22,227 nucleotides of DNA. It comes from Isoetes engelmannii (lineage: Eukaryota > Streptophyta > Lycopodiopsida > Isoetales > Isoetaceae). Shown here one piece after another: positions 1-8,200 of the stretch (its first letter is position 1; every line of letters starts with the position of its first letter). The position numbers were made by a program, and so were the translations under genes. Location: contig JAANSK020259496.1 in NCBI GenBank assembly GCA_011763485.2, forward strand, positions 1 to 22,227, given 5' to 3'. The notes beneath the pieces are model-generated. The model was not told the origin of the DNA. It ran no database searches and was given only the letters and a program-made list of their open reading frames with translations.

Positions 1-588
1 GCATACTGTGTGATCTCTCCCATGAGGACCACAAAGAAAAGCTACTCAAAAGAATCGCGCTGGCAAAACGGGCGGAATAGAGCAAATTTTTTTTTCTCTC
101 TGTCTCTAGACTGGCCGCGGCGCAGATCCGGCAGGGCAAAAAGAAAAAAAAAAAAAAAAAAAAACTAACAAGAACAGTGATCCAGATCCGGTAGAGCAAC
201 AAGCATGCAGGCGAAGAAGCAGAGCAAAGCAGAAGAGGGATTCCGGTTCAAACTGTCATGAACCTACGCGAAGAACAGGGCAAATACGCAGGAATACAAG
301 AAAATACAAGAGAAATACCAAAGAATCTGATATATATAATGAATGAATCAAGAGTACAATGGCCTGAAGGCGAACATGAGAACAAGACATGAGCAAGAAG
401 GCTCAAGACTGGCGTTGAATCGGAATGGTTCAACCAGAAGAAAACTCTGCTATATATATGCACACAACTGCATGAGATCATGCCAAGTGTCGCATATCCA
501 TGCAGATGCCAAAAGGTTCCAAAAGGTTCCAGGAAACTACCACACATATGCAGCAGATGCCAACAGATAATATCACATGAAATAATTA
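1..588. other. Intergenic, no gene; short repeats and a poly-A run
   Basis: No convincing coding region. There is a run of about 21 A at 144-164. An imperfect 17-bp direct repeat, CAGATCCGG followed by C/TAGG/AGCAA, lies at 123-139 and 183-199. AAAAGGTTCC is duplicated in tandem near 511-531. Possibly decayed repeat DNA; I recognise no family. Confidence 0.5.
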
Positions 589-657
589 GTGCATTTGGCT
601 AAGGCGTGTTGCTTGCAACTACAAGGTCATGAGTTTAAGTCCTGCCTTGTGCAACTA
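589..657 (+). other. tRNA-like sequence, possible SINE head or tRNA pseudogene
   Basis: An A-box-like TTTGGCTAAGGCG at about 594-606 and a B-box-like GAGTTTAAGTCC at about 631-642 have tRNA spacing. Between them is a 7-nt loop CTTGCAA with a TGC (Ala-type) anticodon and a stem pairing at four of five positions. The acceptor halves GTGCATT and CTTGTGC pair only partly, and the T stem is poor. It is therefore not a working tRNA by this reading, but a relic or the head of a tRNA-derived SINE. No target-site duplication is evident. Confidence 0.4.
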
Positions 658-710
658 CTTTTTGTATCCATGTGCTTTTTTGTATCCGTGTGCTTTTTTG
701 TATCCGTGTG
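658..710 (+). repeat. Three-copy tandem repeat of about 18 bp
   Basis: The unit CTTTTTTGTATCCGTGTG occurs at 675-692 and 693-710. A slightly shorter, one-base variant is at 658-674. It follows the tRNA-like segment directly and may be the T-rich tail of the same element. Confidence 0.88.
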
Positions 711-766
711 ATGATCATCTTTTGTACATACCAGTATAATACTTGTATACTGCGTATGATCATCAC
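708..766. repeat. Nested inverted repeat (hairpin)
   Basis: Outer arms GTGATGATCAT (708-718) and ATGATCATCAC (756-766) are perfectly complementary over 11 bp. Inner arms CAGTATA (732-738) and TATACTG (746-752) pair over 7 bp. It could be the core of a small foldback element. Confidence 0.7.
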
Positions 767-821
767 AGCTACCTGCTAGGCATCAGGATGTGGAAACAGG
801 GTCAAGATGGCAAGCCCCTGA

Positions 822-1253
822 TATCAGTGGGAACCCCCAACATTCTGCCCCCCCAAGAAATCAGTTAAGGACCTGGACCAGCTATGCAACAGTATCCATA
901 AGCATATCTTGTACTGGCTTGCAATATCAACAAATAGAATGGGCAACCCAGAGAATGCTGACTATTCCGCACAGTTTACTTCTACGATTGAGTACTGGAT
1001 GCGCCTCTTGCAGGAACTAGAGAAGAATACAGGCCATGAAGGGTGCTTTGAGGACTTCTGGCCGCAAACTAGGCAGCTTGCATTGGAACGTCCGAGATGG
1101 CAGCGGTGGTGGAACCGCTGGCAAGCATCACTCCTGCCTATGTTGGTCCTTGGAAAGACAGGCCTATACCATAATTCAATCCATACAAAGACCTACAAAA
1201 GGGCATGTTTATTCTTGTACACCCGGATGACGTCTTGTGCCTTACTTGAGTAG
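822..1253 (+). other. Unrecognised open stretch of 143 codons
   Basis: Open from after a TGA at 819 to a stop at 1251-1253. The central part (for example YWMRLLQELEKN, and a Trp/Arg-rich RPRWQRWWNRW) is mildly protein-like. I recognise no domain, no good start context and no clear splice partner. It may be a decayed gene or element fragment, or chance. Confidence 0.15.
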
Positions 1254-3130
1254 GGTACTCTACAGAAGGGCCTCAAATGGATGATAAGAAGGAGAACTTC
1301 GAGACCATCCAATTGACTTGGTGGGAACTAGTCCCCGTGTGAGGAACCAGGTGTACCCTGCCAATTATGTGAATTGCTGGAAGAAGAGATGGAGACAAAC
1401 AACAACCAGTGACCGGATCGACCTAGACACCATCGACTTCGCCTAGTCTCCATCCAACAAGAAGAAGCTTCACAACACCATCAAAATTCCACAGCTTGTA
1501 GTCGAAACGTATTCAGCTCTAGTTGAAGAGTGCAATTGAGTGTATAATATGATCAATAAAATCTTTTTTGTGTCGTGTCCACGTCAATTTCTAAAAAATT
1601 CCATGAATTCAAGTTTTGTCCACAAATAACGAAACAATGTTTAAAAGATCATTTTTTTTTTCTTTAGAATAAGATGTCAACATCTTCCTGCTTATGTTCA
1701 TGTTGTTGGAAACACACTATATTTGGCTTCATTCTCTTTACAACTATTAATAGTCTCTTGCCCTTGAACTTCGAGAATTTTACCCCTCTGAGACTCTAGC
1801 TCACAATTTCTGTAATTCATGATAAAACTACTTGTAATTTTGATTGAGGAGTTGCATCATGTTACTTAAGCATGTAATGTGTGTAGTGTTTCTCCCTTTT
1901 CTCGCGGTATTTCTAATCCTTGTTTTATGTTATAGGTAGCACCACTTGCCACTGAATTCACTCAAAGGTGACTCCCTTTGCTTTGGTAATTTCATATTGA
2001 GAGGGTCCATTTCTTTTTGAAAATGCACATGTTCAGTTCTTTAAGAAGGGAGGACTTCACAATTGTGGCCCATTCCCAAGGGTAGACTTTCTCTTAGTGC
2101 TTCACTTGCATTGCAGGGACTATCCACATTGTTCTTGCAACAATGGTTTTGAATTATTTGGCTTTTGATTGACTAGCGCCATTAATCCTCAATTTTCAAA
2201 TCGGAAAACATCCTCTTATATCCCAGCTGTTCAATGGAAATTTAAAGCTACAGTTTCCACTCTACTGACAGGGCCGAAGCACCTAGTGCTATATATTGTA
2301 TTTCTCTACATGTGTCGAGAATTCAAAAGAACTATAGCATTTCATAAAATCAGGGTAGGACGACAACATAGATTCTAGGGCCTTTAGCAATACAACGTGA
2401 AACATAAGTTCAAGAGTATTTGAAATGCTGTTAAAAAACTCTAGTACTAACATGTCTGGTGGCAGGTGTTCTATTTCAAGCAAGTAAGGTATTTTAATGA
2501 CTAACATTTGGTTGGGAAAGAAGTCAGACATATACAACTGATACAAGATAATGTCCCCTGCAGATGAGTCCATTGTTACTATTGAAAATGATCAGGAAGA
2601 TCTCTTAATGCTAGTGATATTGAGGGAAATTAAGCTTCTTTAAATGTGTTGATAGCCATGTATCTAGCATGTAGAAATCCATGAACTTTTATATGAAGAA
2701 GCCTACAGCTGAACATGATACCAAAGTCTCCATGAACTTCACAAGGGCCTGGTGGCAGATTTCCTCCCATCTTCAACCATGCAATCAATATCCACATTGA
2801 CCATTCCCCTGCTTTTGCTCATTGAAGACGAGGTCATATCTTGTGGGAAGCCCTTTCTACCGTGCTCAAGTCTAGTGGCCCTTATTATTTTATTTCCTCT
2901 TGTGTATTGCTCAGAATTATGAGAATCTTGGTCGATCGACCATTTTAACTGTGTCTTTGGCCCTTTCCATATTGATTTACCATTTCCTAATGGCTTTCGT
3001 GCATTAGCCAGTCTTGCTTTCTCTGGAAGCCCATGATCTCCCTCTACTTTTTTGCCTTCCCAAATTTAACTTCCTTGCTACCATCTACTATTTTGTTCTG
3101 ACATGCTTCTTCATTCACATGTAAAGAAAT
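1254..3130. other. Intergenic, no gene recognised
   Basis: AT-rich on both strands, with only short chance frames. An AATAAA polyadenylation-type signal lies at 1554-1559, after a stretch without long frames, and could end an unknown plus-strand transcript. A perfect 14-bp palindrome TGGTCGATCGACCA is at 2929-2942. Confidence 0.5.
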
Positions 3131-3202
3131 CTCAAAACCAAAAGAGGGAAATTTACTCGACTCGATTGTATTTGATGGATGATTTTATGAAAAGCTCTTG
3201 TT

Positions 3203-3294
3203 GCTTTGTGTTGTAGGTGTGATCTTCGAAGTTGTCTTCTTTGTTTTGTGGAAGCTTTGGGCGCTCTGTGTTGTAGGTGTTATCTTCAAAGTTG
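3203..3294 (+). repeat. Imperfect direct repeat, 32-bp units at 60-bp spacing
   Basis: GCTTTGTGTTGTAGGTGTGA, continued by TCTTCGAAGTTG, at 3203-3234 recurs with three differences at 3263-3294. It suggests a local 60-bp duplication. Confidence 0.85.
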
Positions 3295-3437
3295 CGCCTA
3301 TTGACTTCTTTGTGCTGCTAAAGTAGTAGCATCCTTTTGCTTCGCTTCCTCTATTGCCTTTGGCCTTGCATTAAGCTTCCCATCTCATCTTTGTTGCTAA
3401 TAAAGCTTGATAATCGTGTTTCATTGCAACTATTGCA

Positions 3438-3881
3438 TCAACTTGAGATATCGATTTTCATCTCATCCCTATCAGCTGCTTGCTTAAAAACACCATCATT
3501 CCCATTGCTTACTCCACTGCTAACACCTTGCATATCTATTACGATGAACGTTACATTTTCATTGGCCCCCTCCTTTGTCTGCAGATCACCAGCAAAACAA
3601 ATTCCACCCGTCGGACCATCCTTTGAACTTGCCTTGAGCGAATTGGGTCCTACTTCAAGAAATTGGTCTCTGTGGCCGTTAAACTTTTCTATTCTATTGT
3701 ATTGAAGGACCATGGATTTTTTTCCCTTGCTGGCCAATCGATGTCCACAATCCCTTGCTGGGCCTTCTTCCTTGCCTCCATCCTTATCGCTACATCCATC
3801 CTTATCGCTAAACCCTGGCCATTGATGGCCAGGATATTCCTTGCAAGATTCCCTCTAAGAGAATCCCATCCGTCCTTATAA
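3438..3881 (-). other. Weak minus-strand coding-like region, unidentified
   Basis: The minus strand carries a 99-codon open stretch at 3438-3737, and further protein-like sequence between about 3740 and 3881. Composition is hydrophilic, like linker regions of plant retroelement proteins, but I see no zinc knuckle, polymerase or integrase motif. It is probably a decayed repeat-derived fragment; the family is unknown. Confidence 0.2.
3777..3833. repeat. 18-bp tandem duplication followed by a 9-bp-arm palindrome
   Basis: TCCATCCTTATCGCTACA at 3777-3794 is repeated at 3795-3812 with one change. Immediately after, CCTGGCCAT (3814-3822) and ATGGCCAGG (3825-3833) form a perfect hairpin with a 2-nt loop. 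Confidence 0.85.
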
Positions 3882-3989
3882 AGTCAACCCTACACCAAAC
3901 TTGATTTTCCACCTCAGCATATGATTTTGCCTCAATGGTTCCCCAACTCAATCATACAGCGACTCCCCTACCTAGAAGCAATAAACAAG

Positions 3990-4055
3990 CACGGAGCTGG
4001 GGGATTCGAACCCCCTCTGCAGAGCAGATTCCATATAACTCCATCTGCCAGCATG
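3990..4055 (-). other. tRNA-like relic, minus strand
   Basis: Read on the minus strand, GGGGG TTCGAAT CCCCC forms a perfect T stem and loop with a B-box (GGTTCGAATCC), followed by AGCTCCG where an acceptor strand would sit. A weak A-box-like TGGCAGATGG lies about 35 nt upstream, and CTGC/GCAG could be a variable arm. No complementary 5' acceptor strand is found, so it is a truncated tRNA or SINE relic, not a working gene. Confidence 0.35.
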
Positions 4056-4816
4056 TTTATGACAAAGAAGAAGCGGAGCAAAGCTGATAAGCGAATTAGA
4101 AACAAAAATACGAGGGATATGCTACCGTAAGCTCTGCCTGCAAGAAACGATTGAACACATTGGCAGCATCTCACTAAAACTGTTAAGAGCACACCTGCTA
4201 ACTTCCTCTCTGCACAGGCTTCAACTATCTCCATGCCGCTGTTCACAACCCTAAGCAGCTCTATTCCCCCCCCAGACCTTCTCGTTTCTTCTGTAAGTCG
4301 AGCAAACCAGACGTTTGAAGAGAAGACTATAAATTTAACAGACATCTGAAGACAAGACACTCCTTTCCATCCCAAGCTTCGAAGCTGCCTGCCTTCGCCA
4401 ACAGAAGAAGGAAAAAAAAAATTACGGAATGACGAGCTCAAGCTTAAAACCAGATATTCTTAGTGGTCCTGCTCATCTGTGACCACGCAGATCTGCAAAT
4501 GCAAATCCGGCCATGTCAGACCCCAAAGATATCCACAAGCCCTATTTGTATTTCAGGGAAAAGCCATACGGCCAGAGCAAATCCAAACGAATTTGAGGTA
4601 TGGCGAGCTCACCAGAGTCCCTCCGCCATGATTCCATGCGAAGCTCCCTCCGCCATGCCCTGCAACCCAAAACAACCTCGCAGCCATGGAATCCCTCTGC
4701 CATGGCCGACCTCCTTTGCCTCGTCGCCATGGCTAGCTTGAAATAGAAATAACCAATTTATGTGGAAACCCCAAATAAAAAAAACTCAAACCATAGCAAC
4801 ACACAAACCCATATTT
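4056..4816. other. Intergenic, no gene; local 27-bp repeat
   Basis: No supported gene on either strand. A TATAAAT is at 4329-4335 but lies about 900 bases from the main ATG. TCCCTCCGCCATG is duplicated at 4618-4630 and 4645-4657 (27-bp period), in a GC-richer stretch with several CCATG groups (4615-4735). Confidence 0.5.
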
Positions 4817-5046
4817 CCACGTCAGCAATGTACTAATTTTAATACAAATACCTCCCCTTAACCATTCCAAACCTTATGTTATCCCGAATGTTTTCATCCT
4901 CGTGGAAGCTTATTAAATACATCGATGGAAAATTGAGGCTTTGGGTCCTTGCTTTGGGATCCCAAAAGGGAGTTGTCTCCACGTCCGCCACGTCAGCATC
5001 CACGAGACGTCAGCATCCACGAAACTCTACATTGTAGTTTCCCGAA
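4817..5046 (+). promoter_or_regulatory. Likely promoter of the sacsin-like gene with repeated ACGTCA elements
   Basis: CCACGTCAGCA occurs at 4817-4827 and again at 4988-4998. GACGTCAGCA follows at 5006-5015 and CCACGTCC lies at 4979-4986. A TATA-like TATTAAATA is at 4911-4919. CCACGTCA is a known binding form for plant ER-stress and ABA-class bZIP factors. A TTCccGAA pair, half of a heat-shock element, is at 5039-5046. Motifs this short can occur by chance. Their clustering just before a chaperone-family gene is the argument. No transcription start can be read from sequence alone. Confidence 0.45.
4990..5022 (+). repeat. Two-copy 17-bp tandem repeat carrying ACGTCA
   Basis: ACGTCAGCATCCACGA occurs at 4990-5005 and 5007-5022, separated by one base. 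The duplication doubles an ACGT-core site in the presumed promoter or leader. Confidence 0.9.
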
Positions 5047-5112
5047 GGATTTCCCTTTTCTTTTTTTTTGGGACAAATCTGAAAAAATAAGAGGAGGGAA
5101 TTTTGTCACTAA

Positions 5113-5227
5113 ATGGCCGGCCAAACAACTGAGAAAGGCAGTCTTCATGGAAAGTGCACAATTCAGCTGGGATTGTGATGGAAGCCGGATGAATTACGAG
5201 CAGAATTTGGGTTTGAATCTACGCTAA
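5113..5227 (+). promoter_or_regulatory. Cluster of three short upstream reading frames in the leader
   Basis: Three ATGs precede the main start. ATG 5113 opens a 21-codon frame in phase with the main gene that ends at TGA 5176-5178. ATG 5147 opens a 26-codon frame (starting MESAQF) that ends at TAA 5225-5227, only five bases before the main ATG. ATG 5178 opens a 4-codon frame that ends at 5192. If transcription starts upstream of 5113, these would reduce translation of the giant protein. An unseen leader intron could remove them. Confidence 0.4.
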
Positions 5228-5232
5228 AGTCG

Positions 5233-8200
5233 ATGGAAAAGGCAGAACATGTGCTAGATTTTTCTGAGGATTTTGGGCAGAAGGTTGACCTCACACAAAG
5301 AATTCGGGAAGTCCTTGCGAATTATCCAGAAGGAACCACCATTCTTAAGGAACTCATACAGAATGCAGATGATGCAGGGGCAACAAAAATTTGCTTCTGT
5401 CTGGATCGAAGACAACATGGGAAGGAATCATTGGCATCTCCCTCTTTATCAGTTTTGCAAGGGCCTGCACTTCTGGCTTATAATGACGCACAATTCACAG
5501 AAGAAGATTTTGAGAGTATATCTAGGATTGGCGACAGCAAAAAACAAGGGCAAAGATGGAAGACAGGCAAGTTTGGGTAAGTAAGAAAAATGGATCTAAT
5601 TTTTAGAAATAGGATTGTTAAAGCTTACATGGGCTGACATAAACTTGAAGGTTTGATTTGCTAGCTGATTTTCTGTACAGTAATGAATTATTCTTTTCTT
5701 TTTGCTTTCATAGGGTCGGATTCAATTCAGTGTACCATTTATCAGATTTACCTTCATTTGTCAGTGGAAGGCATATTGTATTCTTTGATCCACAATGTAA
5801 ATATCTTCCGGTATCTTCTGGTAATCCTGGTAAGAAAATTGACTTTGTGAAGTCATCAGTACTGAAGGCATGCAGAGATCAATTTCTTCCATATTGTGCT
5901 TTTGGTTGTGACATGGAAAAGCCATACCCTGGTACTTTGTTCCGCTTCGTGTTAAGAAATATTGAGCAGGCAAATGTAAGCCGGTTGTCAAAGCAGTCTT
6001 ATACCATAGATGATATGGAATATTTGCTTCAGGAATTATACATAGAGGCAGTTCTCACGTTGTTGTATCTTAAGAATATTGAAATCATGGAGATTTATGA
6101 TTGGCAAATTGGAGCCCAAAATCCTTCAAAACTGTATTCGTGTTGTATAAAGACACCCGATTCTGATCTGCGTTGGCACCGGCAAACATTCTTGAGGTTG
6201 TCCAAATCAATTCCATTCCATCAAGAAGGAACTTATGTGATGCAACAACATTCTGACACTTATACTGTTGACCTTGTTAATGAGGCACACGAAGGACATT
6301 CAAAAGGCTGTGAAGGTGTCAAGAGATTCGCTATTGTGCAAATGATGGCAGATTCTTCAAGCAGAATTGGAGCATTGGCCAAAAATGCATATAAACAATA
6401 TGGCTTGGGATTGGTTCCGTGGCTCTCAGTTGCAGCTGATATTTCGTCCATGAATATGAAGGTCAGGCCCGCTATCCTTCTGTACCCATGAATATGAAGG
6501 TCAGGTCTTCTATGCTTGTACTATGCTTGAGATATTATATGCGAGTCTGATGCCAGTCTGGGTGAACTAAATAAGGCACATTAGATGGATCCTTGAGACA
6601 AAAGTAATGCTACTATATGAAATTAGCATAATCTATATATGAAATAAAATTATCACCAGCTTTAAATACAAGCAATGCCAGGTGGATGATTGTCCCTTTT
6701 ATATGAACAACATGAATTTACAATAATGTCTGGAATGTTAATCAGCACTTTAGGCACTAGAAACAATACAGATGGGTGATGTAATCCTTTTTTTTCTTGG
6801 AACTTGCAGGATATTGAACAGGTAAAGACTATAGGACGTGCATTTTGTTTCCTTCCACTTCCTCAACAGACTGGATTTGGCGTTCACATAAATGGATACT
6901 TTGAGCTTTCTGCAAACCGTCGTGATATATGGTTTGGAGCTGATATGGATAGAGCAGGGAAGATTCGTTCAGACTGGAACCAGTGCCTTCTGGAGGATGT
7001 TGGCTCTGTGGCTCTAGCATTACTACTTCATGAGCTATCACACAGACTTGGACCATGCTCCCTGTTTTACTCACTATGGCCAGATGATAATGTCAGGCCA
7101 CCTTGGCAGTGTATGGCAAGGAAATTTTATGCAAACATACAGTCCCTTCCGATTTTGTATTCTGCAGTAGAAGATGGCAAATGGATTAGTCCTAGGGATG
7201 CAGTGTTTCACGACGAAGAGTATGCTGATTCCAACACATTGGCTGAGGCTCTTCTAGCATTAGGGATGCCTTTAGTTCATCCTCCAACGTGTGTGAGGAA
7301 CATGGTGACTAATTATTGTATCTCTAACCCACAAACAGTTACCTGCTCTAATGTAAGAACATGGCTTCGGAAATCAAATGTAAAGATGGAAAAGTTGCAC
7401 CTTCAATGGATATGCACTTTATTACAGTATGTCCTCGATGATCTTATTGACAAGGAAGCTTTCAAGGAGTTGTCGGGGTTGCCACTAATTCCTTTAGAGG
7501 GAAAGAGGGTCGGGACATTTGGTTCAAGAAATAACAAAGATTTGTATTTTATCTGCAGTGGTGGTGAGTATAATCTTTTGATGAAAGCGCCGCATAAAGT
7601 TGTGGAGAGAAATCTTTCTGAGCAGCTACAAGTTAGGCTTTCTAATATTGCAAAAGTTTGCAGATCAAATGTTTGCCATCTTCTAGACGTAAGGTTAGGT
7701 GAAGTCTTAGTTGATATTCTACCAAATTACTGGAAAAACCATGATGCAGTCAACTGGGAGCCAGAGAGAAACAGTGATCATCCAGATCTTGAATGGTTAA
7801 TCATCTTATGGAAATACATCAAAGGCCATTCTATTGATGTCTCAGAAGTTCATGAGTGGCCATTGTTACCTACAACTGAGAGTTTTCTTTGCAGGCCAAT
7901 AAAACGTGCAAACTTGTTAAGGAGTGGTTTCCCTTCGAATAACATAGAGTTCATCCTAATGAAACTTGGATGCCGGATCCTTAGGCCGGGGATCATTGCT
8001 GATCATCCTTACTTATCAGAATACATTCATGATACTACAGCTGCTGGTATTTTGGACAGCACTTTTGCTAGTGCAGCTGGTGAAATTTCTCGTTTTGGGC
8101 CCCTTTTCAGTTGCGTAGCTGACTCAGAGAGGAAAGAGCTCAAAGACTTTTTGTATGATAAACGATGGTATAATGGAGATATTATGAATGAGCATAGAAT

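Noticed and set aside
1554-1559. AATAAA as the end of an upstream gene
   Set aside because: AT-rich DNA makes this hexamer common, and no supported gene lies upstream of it in the window. Mentioned only within the intergenic entry.
3337-3705. 122-codon plus-strand open frame
   Set aside because: Leucine- and serine-rich translation typical of the antisense of another frame. No motif or start context.
1254-3900. Complete LTR or other virus-like element
   Set aside because: No polymerase, integrase or capsid motif and no paired terminal repeats could be seen. At most short unidentified fragments are present.
3968-4441. 157-codon minus-strand open frame
   Set aside because: Composition is erratic, no domain is recognisable, and it runs through the tRNA-like relic. 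Probably chance.
4487-4496. Palindrome GCAGATCTGC
   Set aside because: Ten base pairs only, isolated; expected by chance at this length.
4949-5227. Open frame of 92 codons ending just before the sacsin start
   Set aside because: It crosses the presumed promoter and leader and has no family resemblance. Only its last 26 codons, from ATG 5147, are kept as an upstream frame.
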